A stretch of DNA of 64,000 bases from Actinacidiphila yanglinensis (GCF_900107965.1 NZ_FNVU01000013.1:166713-230712); one strand, 5' to 3'; counted from the stretch's first letter, positions 51,623 through 61,284 are shown. Numbers and translations: made by a program. Notes: generated by a model from the sequence alone, not told the origin.

Positions 51623-52876
51623 TCACGGCCCGCGGCGGCGCGGCGCGGCGACGACTTCGCCCAGCACGAGACCGACGGCGATGGCTGTGACGATGGTGAT
51701 CATCTTGGTCAGGTCGTGGAAGCCCTGGACGGGGTGGCCGCCGGCCAGGTCGGTCAGGCCGCGCATGCCGAGGGAACCGACGGTGAGGGTGAAGAAGCCC
51801 GGCAGCAGCAGCACGATCCGTGGTGGCCCGCCCGGGCGGGCCGCAAGCCGGGTGGCGAGCGCACCGAGCGCCGTGGCGGCGGCGAACGTGCCGCCGACCT
51901 CGCCCACGAGTTCCGTGAAGCCGGACTGAACGCCGACCGTGAAGTAGACGAGCAGGAGCAGGGGAACGGTCAGGCGGGCGGGGATCGCGAAAGCGAGGAC
52001 GGTGCCGGCGGTGAAGACGATCCAGGCGAGGAACAGGGCCCAGCGAGGCAGGTCGCTCCGGGCGGCGACGTCGAACAGCGCGTGCCGGTCGCGCCCGGTG
52101 ATCACCAGGCCGAGGAGCACGCCGAAGTAGAGCTGGACGAGCAGGAAGACGGCGTAGACCAGGCGGATCGCGCCGGTGGTGATGAAGCCGGCCGCCAGTT
52201 CGGCGGTGGCGGCGCTGAGGTAGTCGCCGGGAACGAAGTAGAACAGCGCGGGGAGCATCAGCAGGACCGGACCGCCGTGGGCGGGGGTCCGGGCGAACGC
52301 CTCGAGGGTGACCAGCGAGACGGTGGTCGCGGCGACCAGCGGCAGTACGGCGGTCAGCCGGGGCACCCGCTCCACCCCGACCGCCAGGGCCGCGGTGACG
52401 GTGCCGAGAACGGCGGTGGTCCACACCTCGTACCAGGTCGGCTGCATCAGCGGCGCGAACCCCACCGCGAACAGCACCACCCCGATCAGCTTCAGCCACC
52501 AGGGGTACGGCGGCCGGGACGCTTCGATCGCGGCCAGCTTCCGGTCGGCTTCGAGCGCATCGAGGTGGCCGGCCGTGATCGCGGCCAGCAGTGGCTTGAG
52601 GGCGACCACCTGGTCCATCCGGAAGACCTCGGGGAACTCCCGTACCGCGCGGGTGGTCACTCGACCGTGCGAGGCCACCGTGACGGTGGCGCCGTCGGGC
52701 ACCACGACCAGTTCGGCCTGCGCGCCGAGGCCCCTCGCTGCGGCCTTGGCGCTCTGCTCGACCTCCTCGGCGCCCTCCCCGCTGTTGCGCAGGAGGAGTC
52801 CGGTGAGCAGGACGAGGGCTCCGGTGATCTGTCCGTGTGCCACGGCATCCCGTTGTGGCTCGGGTGAGCCTCGCAT
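51623..52876 (-). CDS. ThrE-family threonine/serine exporter
   Basis: A protein of 417 residues. N-terminal cytoplasmic domain (ALVLLTGLLLRNSGEGAEEV then GAQAELVVVPDGATVTVAS, about 15-115) corresponds to the ThrE DUF1212 domain; the rest has about nine to ten hydrophobic segments with GDYLSAATAELAAGFITTGA and LLLPGFFTLTVGSLGMRGL. Family members export threonine and serine; fused ThrE N and C parts in one chain, as here, is normal for actinobacteria. A small ORF (52893-53123) lies 16 bp upstream. Confidence 0.92.
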   Translation of the reverse strand: MRGSPEPQRDAVAHGQITGALVLLTGLLLRNSGEGAEEVEQSAKAAARGLGAQAELVVVPDGATVTVASHGRVTTRAVREFPEVFRMDQVVALKPLLAAITAGHLDALEADRKLAAIEASRPPYPWWLKLIGVVLFAVGFAPLMQPTWYEVWTTAVLGTVTAALAVGVERVPRLTAVLPLVAATTVSLVTLEAFARTPAHGGPVLLMLPALFYFVPGDYLSAATAELAAGFITTGAIRLVYAVFLLVQLYFGVLLGLVITGRDRHALFDVAARSDLPRWALFLAWIVFTAGTVLAFAIPARLTVPLLLLVYFTVGVQSGFTELVGEVGGTFAAATALGALATRLAARPGGPPRIVLLLPGFFTLTVGSLGMRGLTDLAGGHPVQGFHDLTKMITIVTAIAVGLVLGEVVAAPRRRGP

Positions 52877-52892
52877 CGCAGCCTCCCGCGTC

Positions 52893-53123
52893 TCAGCGTC
52901 GCGGGCGGGCGAAACCCAGGTTGCGCGGGGGAAGCCGATCCCCGCTCGGCTCCGGCGCGACGGTGATCCGGACGTTCCGCGAGTGCGTCTGCTCCGGATG
53001 AGCCGTCAGGGCCTGCCGCGTGTCGGATGCCTCGACCTCCGGTGGGATATCCGGTGAGATCCGGGAACGGGCGGTGAGAAGAACGCGGATGTCGTCGTCC
53101 GAAGGCGTCTGCACCCGTGACAT
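52893..53123 (-). CDS. Small hypothetical protein
   Basis: A frame of 76 residues starting MSRVQTPSDDDIRVLLTARS with a basic C-terminus ending GFARPRR. It lies 16 bp upstream of the exporter gene on the same strand, which is the main reason to list it. No Shine-Dalgarno precedes ATG 53123, no domain is recognisable, and it could be noncoding leader DNA of the exporter gene. Confidence 0.35.
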   Translation of the reverse strand: MSRVQTPSDDDIRVLLTARSRISPDIPPEVEASDTRQALTAHPEQTHSRNVRITVAPEPSGDRLPPRNLGFARPRR

Positions 53124-53393
53124 CGTACAAAGGGGTGGGCCGGAAATCGGGAGCGTACCGGCTTTCCGACAGCGTTTCTCGCCACCATCGGCGCTGGTCG
53201 GACCGTGGGTCGCCGCTTCGATTCCTGCGGGATCGGGCCACCGCGGAATCGGAATGCCGTAGCACCGGACCCTCAATTCCATCGGTGCGGGCCCACCGCA
53301 CGGAAATCCCCTCACCCGGCAACTCCACGATCTCCCGCGGAAACTCCGGATGGCCTCCGGGAGCGGTCCTCATCTCCACCCCCTCTGTCGGAT

Positions 53394-54329
53394 TCAGGAG
53401 CGGAATGTGCGGCGGTAGGTGTCGGGGGGAACGCCCACGGTGCGGTGGAAGTGGCGGCGCAGGGTGGTGGCGGTGCCCATGCCGGTGGCAGCCGCGATGG
53501 TGTCCACGGTCGCGTCGGTGGTCTCCAGCAACTCCTGGGCGCGGCGGATGCGCTGGGTGTGCAGCCACCGCAGTGGTGTGGTGCCGGTGAGGTGCCTGAA
53601 GTGGCGGCCGAGGTGGCGTGAGCTCATGCGGGCGTGGCGGGCCAGGTCCTCCACGGTGAGCGGCTGGTCCAGCCGCTCCAGCACCCAGGGGAAGAGCGCG
53701 CCGAGCGGGTGGTTGCCCGGGGCGGGGACGGGAGTGGCGATGAACTGGGCCTGGCCGCCCTCGCGGTGGGGCGGGACGACCAGGCGTCGGGCGACCTTGT
53801 TCGCGATCGCCGCGCCGTGGTCGAGACGGACCAGGTGCAGGCACAGGTCCATCGCGGCGGCCTTGCCCGCGGAGGTGAGGACGTCGCCGTTGTCGACGTA
53901 GAGGACGTCCGGGTCGACGGCGGCCGCCGGGTGGCGCCGCGCCAGTTCCCGGGTGTGGGCCCAGTGCGTGGTGGCGCGCCTGCCGTCGAGGAGTCCTGCC
54001 GCGCCCAGGACGAAGGCGCCCGTGCACAGCGAGGCCACGCGGGCGCCGGCCGCGTGCGCCGCACGCACCGCATCGACCAGTTCGCCGGGCGGGTCGCGGT
54101 CGGTGTCGGCCCAGCCGGGGACGATCACCGTGTCCGCGCGCGCGAGGTGGTCGAGTCCGTGGTCGGGTTCCAGGCGGAAGCTGCCGATGGTCACCGGACC
54201 GCTCCCGCAGAAGGAGAAGTCGTACCAGGGGTCGACGGTGTGGGTCAGGTCGGCGCCGAAGACCTCGACGGCCACCGACAGTTCGTAGTGGAGCATGCCG
54301 TCGGTGACGGCCAGTGCGACAGCGGGCAT
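53394..54329 (-). CDS. GlxA-type AraC-family regulator with DJ-1/PfpI-like domain
   Basis: A protein of 311 residues. N-terminal DJ-1/PfpI-like domain (VAVEVFGADLTHTVDPWYDF, ADTVIVPGWADTDRDPPGEL and the nucleophile-elbow text VASLCTGAFVLGAAGLLDGR, residues 1-185), then two AraC HTH motifs (VEDLARHARMSSRHLGRHFR and DTIAAATGMGTATTLRRHFH). These one-component regulators often control adjacent detoxification or catabolic genes. Divergent from the oxidoreductase gene at 54455, its likely target. Confidence 0.93.
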   Translation of the reverse strand: MPAVALAVTDGMLHYELSVAVEVFGADLTHTVDPWYDFSFCGSGPVTIGSFRLEPDHGLDHLARADTVIVPGWADTDRDPPGELVDAVRAAHAAGARVASLCTGAFVLGAAGLLDGRRATTHWAHTRELARRHPAAAVDPDVLYVDNGDVLTSAGKAAAMDLCLHLVRLDHGAAIANKVARRLVVPPHREGGQAQFIATPVPAPGNHPLGALFPWVLERLDQPLTVEDLARHARMSSRHLGRHFRHLTGTTPLRWLHTQRIRRAQELLETTDATVDTIAAATGMGTATTLRRHFHRTVGVPPDTYRRTFRS

Positions 54330-54454
54330 GTCCGGAACTGTACGCGTCCTGTCGTTTCCGACACTCGTCGGAGAAGGTGCCGGCGCAAGAGGATGGGGGC
54401 CGACCGCAGCGGATCGCCATCGCAGCGGACCTCCGAGTGCAAGGGATCGATGTC

Positions 54455-55516
54455 ATGGGATCGAATCATCTGGTGGCGGTGTTCGGTGCCTACGGTCACA
54501 CCGGGCGCTTCGTGGTCGCGGAGCTGGCCGCACGAGGGTTCGTCCCGGTGCCGTCCGGACGCGACGCGCGGGCCCTGGAGAAACTGGCCCGGGAGCACGA
54601 CTTGGCCGCGCGGGTGGCGTCGGTCGACGACCCGGCCTCACTGGACCGCGCCCTGGCGGGAACGGCGGCGGTCGTCAACTGCGCCGGACCCTTCGCGTCG
54701 ACCACCGGCCCCGTGATCGAGGCCGCGCTCCGCGCGAGGATCCCCTACCTGGACGTCGCCGCCGAACTGGAGGCCAACCTCGACACCTTCGCCCGCTACC
54801 ACGAACGGGCCCGGGACGAGGGGGCGGTGATCGTCCCCGCCATGGCTTTCTTCGGCGGGCTCGGCGACCTGCTGACCACCGCGGCGATGGACGACTGGAC
54901 CGCAGCCGACGAGGCACACATCGCCTACGCGCTCAGCAACTGGCATCCCACCGCCGGCACCCGGCTCTCGGGCGCGGTCTCCCGCGAGCGACGCGGCGGC
55001 CACCGCCTGCGTTACAAGGGCGGGAAGTGGGAGCGCCGCACGGACGCCGCGCCCGCCCTGGAGTGGACCTTTCCGGAACCGCTGGGGCCCCGGCCGGTGA
55101 TCGGGGAGTTCACGATGGCGGACGTCGTCACCGTTTCCCGGCATCTGCCCATCCCGGACGTGACCACCTACATGACCGCCGAGGCGGCCCAGGATGTCGC
55201 CGCTCCCGACACTCCCGCCCCGGTCGCCGCCGACGAGAGCGGGCGTTCGCACCAGACCTTCCTCGTCGACGTCCTCGTCCGCTCCGGCGGAGCCGAGCGC
55301 CGCGCCTCGGCCGGCGGCCAGGACATCTACGCCGTCACCGCGCCCCTCGTCGCCGAGGCCCTGGAGCGGGTCCTGACCGGCCGCACCAGGACCGTCGGCG
55401 TCGCCTCCGCCGGCGAGATGTTCGACGCCGCCGACTTCCTGCACGCGCTCGCCCCGCACATCGCGTTCACCCCGCACCTCGCGCGCGACCCGCACGCGCC
55501 GAGGGAGAACGCCTGA
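54455..55516 (+). CDS. Saccharopine dehydrogenase-like NAD(P)-binding protein (trans-acting enoyl reductase type)
   Basis: A protein of 353 residues. N-terminal Rossmann domain MGSNHLVAVFGAYGHTGRFV, VVNCAGPFASTTGPVIEAAL and IPYLDVAAELEANLDTFARY match the saccharopine dehydrogenase NADP-binding family, including mycobacterial trans-acting enoyl reductases. Middle FFGGLGDLLTTAAMDDW is typical of these. ATG 54455 fits AAGGGA upstream and the domain start. Its substrate cannot be read from sequence. Divergent from the GlxA-type regulator gene. Confidence 0.88.
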   Translation: MGSNHLVAVFGAYGHTGRFVVAELAARGFVPVPSGRDARALEKLAREHDLAARVASVDDPASLDRALAGTAAVVNCAGPFASTTGPVIEAALRARIPYLDVAAELEANLDTFARYHERARDEGAVIVPAMAFFGGLGDLLTTAAMDDWTAADEAHIAYALSNWHPTAGTRLSGAVSRERRGGHRLRYKGGKWERRTDAAPALEWTFPEPLGPRPVIGEFTMADVVTVSRHLPIPDVTTYMTAEAAQDVAAPDTPAPVAADESGRSHQTFLVDVLVRSGGAERRASAGGQDIYAVTAPLVAEALERVLTGRTRTVGVASAGEMFDAADFLHALAPHIAFTPHLARDPHAPRENA

Positions 55517-55553
55517 CCCGACCCGTATCCCCCCTTGTCCCGCGCGCCCCCGG

Positions 55554-57956
55554 TCAGCGCGCCTCCGGCGGGGTGAGGTCCTGCTCGATCCAGATGGTCT
55601 TGCCGTCCTCGCCGTAGCGGGTGCCCCAACGGCTGCCCAGGGTGGTGGCGATGAGCAGTCCTCTGCCGTTCTCGTCCTGGGCACGGGCGTGCCGCAGGTG
55701 GGGTGAGGTGCTGGAGTTGTCGGAGACCTCGATGGTGAGCCGGTCGTCCCGGATCATGCGGATCCGCGGGTCGCCCCGGGCATGGGTGAGCACGTTCGTC
55801 ACCAGTTCGCTGACCACGACCTCCGTGGCGAACGCCAGGTCGTCCAGACCCCAGTCGTCCAGCTGCGCGCGGGCCCGCGCCCGGCAGTCGGCGACCGCGG
55901 CCCGGTCGCGAGGCGCGGTCCAGGACACGTGGCTGCCGTCGCCCAGCCGGCTGACGACGGCGGTCAGGACGGCCCCGCCGCCGCGCCGGCGGGCGGGGTC
56001 GCCCATCAGCGCGTAGACGATGTTGTCGCAGGCCGCTTGCGCGTCCCCCGCCGACTGGGCGGCGGCGCGGCGCAGTTGGGCGAAGGCGTCGTCACCGCGG
56101 GCGGCATGGAGCATGGAGCCGGAGTAGCAGGTCAGGAGTGCCCGCGGTTCCAGGGTGGTGCGCACGGCCTCGTAGTTGGAGTGCCGGCCGAGCGCGGGGC
56201 CCACGGGCATGTCCAGGGGGTGGGTGGCGCCGTCGGGGGCGGTCACCAGAGGCGCGGGCCAGCCGGCGGAGGCGATCGCGCACTGCCCGGTGATGGAGTC
56301 GTAGATGGCGTAGAGGCAGCGGGTGCCGTCCGTCTCGGGGTCCGCGGCGGCGGCCTGCGGGTCGTCCTGCTGCATCTCCTGCGTGATGTCGTCGAGGTGC
56401 GCCAGCAGCTCGTCCGGCGGGAGGTCCATCCTGGCGAGCGTGGTGAAAGCGGTCCGGAAACGGCCCATGTCCGCCGACGCGCGCAGCCCGTGCTGCGGAA
56501 TCCGCCCCAGGACCAGGCCCACCCGGGCACCGGACAGGGCGATCACGTCGTACCAGTGGGTCTTGTTGCCGCCGGGCTTCCAGAAGTGGGCGGTGCGCAC
56601 CGCGGGCACCTGGGGGATCCGCTGCGGCAGCAACTGCCGTTGCAGCGTCGTCGCCGTGGTGCGCTCGCGGACGTACCTGCGCGCGTTCTCGATGTTGATG
56701 GCCCCGCGGGCGGCGACCTGTTCGGCAAGGGCCAGGTCCCGCCGGTCGAACCGGGTGGTGTTCCGCCGGTTCCGGTAGAGGCAGAGCAGTCCCAGGGCCC
56801 GGCCGTGCTCCACGATCGGGGCCAGGATCATCGAGTGCACGCCGGCCCGGCGCAGGATCTCCGACCGCGCGGAGTCGTGCAGGTGCCAGTCCGTCGGGCC
56901 GGCCTGGGGGTCGACCAGGCGCGGTTCCAGGTCGCTGAGGGCCTGGGTGTACGGAGTGGGGAACACGAAATGGCTCGGCTCGCCCACCTCGTAGAGGCTG
57001 CTGAACTCCGTCACCGCCTCAACGGCGGCCCTGCGCAGCATCGTTGTGTTGCGTACCGGGGGAAACGGCGGCTCGTCACCCTGGAAGACCGCGTCCACCA
57101 GATCCACGGTCGCGATGTCGGCGAAGTCCTCGACGGCAACCGCGGCCAGTTCCTGGGCCGTTCGCATGACCCCGAGCGTCCGTCCCACCCTCTCGTGGGT
57201 CGCCGCGAGCAACTGCCCGGCCTTTCGGGCGCGTTCGCTCTCGGTGACGTCGTGGATGATCGCCGCCGCCCCGATCACCCTGTCGCCGTCCAGCAGCGGC
57301 AGCGCCAGGACGGAGTAGACGTGCGGTCCCTTCCGGATGTCCCGCTCGATGACCGGGTGTGCCCCGCCGGCCCGGTCGGGATCCATCACCTCGCCGAGCA
57401 GCGAACTCAGCGGGAGCGTCCGATCGAGCGCGTCCGCGGCGTGGTCGAGAACCTCGGCGGGCCCGGCGTCTCGTATGGCGAGTGCGGACGGGTTGGCGCG
57501 CAGCACCCTCAACTCGCGGTCGTACAGCTCGATCCCTGCCACGGCCCTGTCGAACGTCGAGGCGACGTAAGCACTTTGCGCCCGGGAGGCGCCCTCGGTG
57601 GCCGCCGTACCGATCACCGAGATCTCGGTCTCCCCGCCCTTCCGCCAGGCGTCGAACTGGACGATCGGCGCACCATCGGTCCCGCTCGCGTCGAGCAGGA
57701 GCCTGATCGCGTCCGCGGCCGGCTGTCCGACGGCGTCGCCGATCAGGCGTTCCGCGGCGCCACCGACGCTCGTGATCCGGCCGCGCCGGTCGAAGCTGAA
57801 CGAGCCGCTCTCGGCCACCTCGGCACCTCCCAGTGTGCGGAATGCGTCCGCTGCAGGCACCGCCACCACCGCACGACCGGGCCTGTGGCTCCATGGATCG
57901 GATGCGCCATCCCCGCCACCCCGGTCATGGACGTCGCCTTCGGCACTTCGTCTCAT
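55554..57956 (-). CDS. PAS-PAS-GAF-SpoIIE-HATPase regulatory protein with a degenerate phosphatase domain
   Basis: A protein of about 800 residues. Domains in order: PAS (about 45-130), PAS (about 135-255, IERDIRKGPHVYSVLALPLL), GAF (about 275-445, SILAPIVEHGRALGLL-like text), SpoIIE/PP2C-like (about 460-650) and HATPase_c (about 680-795). The kinase-like part keeps ELVTNVLTHA, SDNSS and ENGRGLLI. The phosphatase part has lost its metal ligands: GGDWYD has become NKTHWYDVI, the GD before GHG is GRIPQHGL, TDGL is CYSGSML and the DD motif is GGGAVLTAVV. It may therefore work as a sensor-kinase/anti-sigma-like protein, not a phosphatase. Start ATG 57956 is tentative. Confidence 0.85.
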   Translation of the reverse strand: MRRSAEGDVHDRGGGDGASDPWSHRPGRAVVAVPAADAFRTLGGAEVAESGSFSFDRRGRITSVGGAAERLIGDAVGQPAADAIRLLLDASGTDGAPIVQFDAWRKGGETEISVIGTAATEGASRAQSAYVASTFDRAVAGIELYDRELRVLRANPSALAIRDAGPAEVLDHAADALDRTLPLSSLLGEVMDPDRAGGAHPVIERDIRKGPHVYSVLALPLLDGDRVIGAAAIIHDVTESERARKAGQLLAATHERVGRTLGVMRTAQELAAVAVEDFADIATVDLVDAVFQGDEPPFPPVRNTTMLRRAAVEAVTEFSSLYEVGEPSHFVFPTPYTQALSDLEPRLVDPQAGPTDWHLHDSARSEILRRAGVHSMILAPIVEHGRALGLLCLYRNRRNTTRFDRRDLALAEQVAARGAINIENARRYVRERTTATTLQRQLLPQRIPQVPAVRTAHFWKPGGNKTHWYDVIALSGARVGLVLGRIPQHGLRASADMGRFRTAFTTLARMDLPPDELLAHLDDITQEMQQDDPQAAAADPETDGTRCLYAIYDSITGQCAIASAGWPAPLVTAPDGATHPLDMPVGPALGRHSNYEAVRTTLEPRALLTCYSGSMLHAARGDDAFAQLRRAAAQSAGDAQAACDNIVYALMGDPARRRGGGAVLTAVVSRLGDGSHVSWTAPRDRAAVADCRARARAQLDDWGLDDLAFATEVVVSELVTNVLTHARGDPRIRMIRDDRLTIEVSDNSSTSPHLRHARAQDENGRGLLIATTLGSRWGTRYGEDGKTIWIEQDLTPPEAR

Positions 57957-58159
57957 TGTCCGACGCCCGCCGCACCTCTGCATTTTTCCGCTCCGCCCGG
58001 TAGCGCGCCGCACCCGGCGCGGCCGGAGCGGGGTACCGATCTCCGCTGCCGGACTGCCCGGACAGCCGCTCAGTAGGGGGCGCGTGTCGGGAGCGCTCCA
58101 GGTGCGGCCGACCCGGCCGGTAGCTCGGTGGTTTCACGGCCAACGGGCGGGGACCGCGC

Positions 58160-58330
58160 ATGCGGAAGGTCGCCCGCGTCGATCTTCCGCGCACCGAAGG
58201 AGAGAGCTCCGCCGCATTCGGCAAGGGCGACAACCACGCCGAATTCGATTTCGGGCGCCGCTCCGTCGAGCGGCAGACCAATGCAAGCGAAACGGCACTA
58301 AAACGACTTTACGAAGCCATTGCCCAGGGG
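58160..58330 (+). pseudogene. Possible serine recombinase C-terminal remnant
   Basis: The translation HAEFDFGRRSVERQ followed by ETALKRLYEAIAQGVDV resembles the coiled-coil region of large serine recombinases (their R-L-x-x-L-Y-x-A-I-x-x-G-V-x-D pattern). Nothing else of such an enzyme is present, so if real it is a fragment. It lies in the 504-bp divergent gap 57957-58460, otherwise holding only the GH2 operator. Confidence 0.4.
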
Positions 58331-58374
58331 GTAGACGTCGCTCCACCGCCCTGCTTTCATTCCTACCGTCCACT

Positions 58375-58390
58375 TTTCCAACGTTGGAAA
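58375..58390. promoter_or_regulatory. Perfect 16-bp palindrome upstream of the GH2 gene
   Basis: TTTCCAACGTTGGAAA with a central CG step looks like a LacI- or ROK-type sugar operator, about 70 bp before the GH2 start. The half-sites match the TTTCC/GGAAA arms near the ROK gene at 8006-8018, though with another spacing. Confidence 0.6.
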
Positions 58391-58460
58391 GATGGCGGTG
58401 GCACCTATTCCTCCGCCGTTCCCTGGACGCCGAGTTCTCCCACGGAGAGGTGTATCCGCA

Positions 58461-61106
58461 GTGAGATCAGGCAGATTCCGCCCACCGAACCGACGCCGAC
58501 TCGCCGCCCTGGTGCCGCTGCTGCTGGGCGCGGCACTGCTCGTCCCGACCACCGCCGGCGCCGCCGCCCCGGCGTCCGCCGCCGGGGCCGCCGCGCCCGC
58601 CGCCGACACCCCGCAGGGGCTGCGCGCGGACTACTACCTCAGCTCCGACGCCACGTCACTGGACTTCGCGCAGTACAGCAGCACCGGCGTCGAGAACTCC
58701 CTCAACGTCCCCGACCTGCTGCCCACCCTGCGCGACGAAGCGGGCTCCACCCTGAACGTCGCCGCGCACTGGACCGGCCAGCTGGACGTCCCGGCCGGCG
58801 GCACGTACACGTTCTACATCAAGGGCGACAACGGCTTCCGCATGTCGCTGGACGGGTCGAGCGTGATCGACCACTGGACGACCGACTGGGACGTCCAGAC
58901 GCAGTCCGAGCCGATCACGCTCACCGCCGGCCCGCACACCCTGGCGTTCGACTACAACCAGGGCAACGGCGGCGCGTACATCACCACCGAGTGGTCGGGC
59001 CCGGGGATCAGCCGGGAGGCCATCCCCGACTCCGCGCTGCACCTGCCGGAGGGCTTCACCCCGCCCACCGTGGACGCCGCGGTCACCTCCTCGGGCAAGA
59101 GCGCGACCGTGCAACTGCCTGGCCCGGTGAGCTCGTTGCCGTCCGACCTCGGCAAGCACCTGGCGGTCATCGCCGGCACCAGCCGGTGGACGCCCGACAT
59201 CGCGATCAACCCGGACGACGCGTCCCAACTGCTGCTGACCGCAGGGCAGTCCGACATCCCCGCCGCGCTGAAGTCGAAGGTGCGGATCAGCTACGACGGG
59301 CAGGGCGGCCTGACCACGGCCGCGGGCCCCGTCCCGCTGTTCTCCGGCCTGGCCACCAACAACTCCACCTGGTACTTCGCCACCAAGTGGGCCAAGGACG
59401 TCAGCCCGACGAACGCGCTGCCGGACTACCCCCGGCCGCAGATGACCCGTGACAAGTGGCAGAACCTCAACGGGACCTGGCAGTTCCAGGGCACCACCGA
59501 GGACGGCGCGCTGCCGACGGGCAAGCTGAGCGGGTCGATCCTCGTGCCGTACCCGATGGAGGCACCGCTGTCCGGCGTCGCCGAGCACCACGACTGGTCG
59601 CTGTACCAGCGCACGTTCACCGTCCCGCAGAACTGGAAGGTCGGTTCGGGCAACCGGCTGAACCTCAACTTCGGCGCGGTGGACTACGAGGCGTGGGTCT
59701 ACGTCAACGGCAAGCAGGTCGCCCACCACGTCGGCGGCTACGAGGCGTTCACCGCCGACGTCACCGACGCGCTGGCCGGCCGCGGGCCGCAGACCCTCAC
59801 GTTGAAGGTCAAGGACACCATCGACCCCAACACGCCGACCGGCAAGCAGTCCAGCGACCCCAGCGGCATCTGGTACACCCCGTCCTCGGGCATCTGGCAG
59901 ACCGTCTGGATGGAGCCGGTGGCCAAGGCGAGCATCGACTCGCTGGCCATGACGCCGAACCTGTCCGACGACACGCTGTCCGTCACCGTGCGCCCGTCCG
60001 CCTCCACCCCGGCCTGGTCCCTGGTGAAGGCCACCGCGTACGCGGGCAAGAAGCCGGTGGGCACGGTCGTCGGCACCGTGGGCAAGAAGCTGACGCTGCA
60101 CGTGCCGCACCCGGAGCTGTGGAGCCCCGACCACCCGTACCTGTACAACCTCAAGGTCTCCCTCACCGACGGCGTTTCGGACGACGCGGTGGGCTCGTAC
60201 TTCGGCATGCGGTCGGTGTCCGTCGCCCAGGTCGGCGGCGTGAACAAGGTCGAGCTGAACGGCAAGCCGACCTACCTGCTGGCCAACCTGGACCAGGGTT
60301 TCTGGCCGGACGGCATCTACACCGCGCCGACCGACGCGGCCCTCAAGTCCGATCTGCAGCTCGACAAGGAACTCGGCTTCAACACGGTGCGCAAGCACAT
60401 CAAGGTCGAGCCCGCGCGTTGGTACTACTGGGCCGACAAGCTCGGCCTGATGGTCTGGCAGGACATGCCGAGCCGCAACGTCGGGCCCGGCGCGAGCGAG
60501 GCCAGCGACCAGGCGTTCAACGACCAGGCCCACACGATCGTGGACCAGCACCTCAACGACCCGTCCGTCATCGTGTGGACCATGATCAACGAGGGCTGGG
60601 GCGAGCAGTCCAAGGAGGCCACCGGCGCGCTGGCCGACTCGATCAAGCAGCAGGACCCGAGCCGGCTGGTCGACCCGGCGTCCGGCGTCAACTGCTGCGC
60701 CTCGCAGGGCGACTCGGGCAAGGGCGACCTGATCGACTACCACGTGTACCACGGCCCCGCGTTCCCGTCCCCGGACGCGACCCGGGCCGCCGTGGACGGC
60801 GAGCACGGCGGGTACTCGCTGTACATCCCCGGCCACATCCTGGGCGTCTCCGGCGGCCAGAACTACGGGGGTGACGCCTCGACCATCGCGGAGTTGACGC
60901 AGGACTACGTCGACAACACCAGCCAGTTGCTGCCCGCTGCCGCCGGCAACCTGTCCGGTTCGGTGTTCACGCAGCTCAGCGACGTCGAGGGCGAGTTGAA
61001 CGGGTTGATCACCTACGACCGCGCGGTCCTCAAGGTCGATCCCGGGCCGGTGCGGGACATCAACCGCAAGCTCATCGCGGCCGGCGCCGCGGCGGGTACG
61101 TCCTGA
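58461..61106 (+). CDS. Secreted PA14-GH2 glycoside hydrolase
   Basis: A protein of 881 residues. Signal peptide (residues 1-40, Arg-rich, then LAALVPLLLGAALLVPTTAG). Residues about 50-195 form a PA14 domain (GLRADYYLSSD, GGTYTFYIKGDNGFRMSLDG). From about 325 on there is a GH2 architecture: jelly-roll (YQRTFTVPQNWKVGSGNRLN), Ig-like domain and TIM barrel with acid/base Glu711 in WTMINEGWGEQ. Nearest resemblance is to beta-galactosidase/beta-glucuronidase-like GH2 enzymes; specificity is open. GTG 58461 has GGAGAGG upstream. A long hairpin follows the gene. Confidence 0.92.
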   Translation: MRSGRFRPPNRRRLAALVPLLLGAALLVPTTAGAAAPASAAGAAAPAADTPQGLRADYYLSSDATSLDFAQYSSTGVENSLNVPDLLPTLRDEAGSTLNVAAHWTGQLDVPAGGTYTFYIKGDNGFRMSLDGSSVIDHWTTDWDVQTQSEPITLTAGPHTLAFDYNQGNGGAYITTEWSGPGISREAIPDSALHLPEGFTPPTVDAAVTSSGKSATVQLPGPVSSLPSDLGKHLAVIAGTSRWTPDIAINPDDASQLLLTAGQSDIPAALKSKVRISYDGQGGLTTAAGPVPLFSGLATNNSTWYFATKWAKDVSPTNALPDYPRPQMTRDKWQNLNGTWQFQGTTEDGALPTGKLSGSILVPYPMEAPLSGVAEHHDWSLYQRTFTVPQNWKVGSGNRLNLNFGAVDYEAWVYVNGKQVAHHVGGYEAFTADVTDALAGRGPQTLTLKVKDTIDPNTPTGKQSSDPSGIWYTPSSGIWQTVWMEPVAKASIDSLAMTPNLSDDTLSVTVRPSASTPAWSLVKATAYAGKKPVGTVVGTVGKKLTLHVPHPELWSPDHPYLYNLKVSLTDGVSDDAVGSYFGMRSVSVAQVGGVNKVELNGKPTYLLANLDQGFWPDGIYTAPTDAALKSDLQLDKELGFNTVRKHIKVEPARWYYWADKLGLMVWQDMPSRNVGPGASEASDQAFNDQAHTIVDQHLNDPSVIVWTMINEGWGEQSKEATGALADSIKQQDPSRLVDPASGVNCCASQGDSGKGDLIDYHVYHGPAFPSPDATRAAVDGEHGGYSLYIPGHILGVSGGQNYGGDASTIAELTQDYVDNTSQLLPAAAGNLSGSVFTQLSDVEGELNGLITYDRAVLKVDPGPVRDINRKLIAAGAAAGTS

Positions 61107-61150
61107 TCCTTTCCCGCAGTTGACACCTGCCGTCCCACCGGACGGCCCCG

Positions 61151-61189
61151 GCCAGGCCCGGCGGCACCCCGAGTGCCGCCGGGCCTGGC
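61151..61189 (+). terminator. Strong hairpin terminator of the GH2 gene
   Basis: A perfect 17-bp stem (GCCAGGCCCGGCGGCAC, 61151-61167 with 61173-61189) and CCCGA loop, 45 bp after the stop codon. Confidence 0.85.
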
Positions 61190-61225
61190 GCGTACGCGGG
61201 GCGCGGCACTCGGCAAGTGGGCGGA

Positions 61226-61284
61226 GAACGTTCGGTCTTGACACTGCGCGGCAGAATTGCGAGGGTATACAAGAGGGAACGTTC
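61226..61284. promoter_or_regulatory. Two GAACGTTC palindromes flanking a possible promoter
   Basis: GAACGTTC occurs at 61226-61233 and 61277-61284. Between them lie TTGACA (61238-61243) and TATACA (61266-61271), though the 22-nt spacing is longer than ideal. Likely control region of the chorismate mutase gene. Confidence 0.4.
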
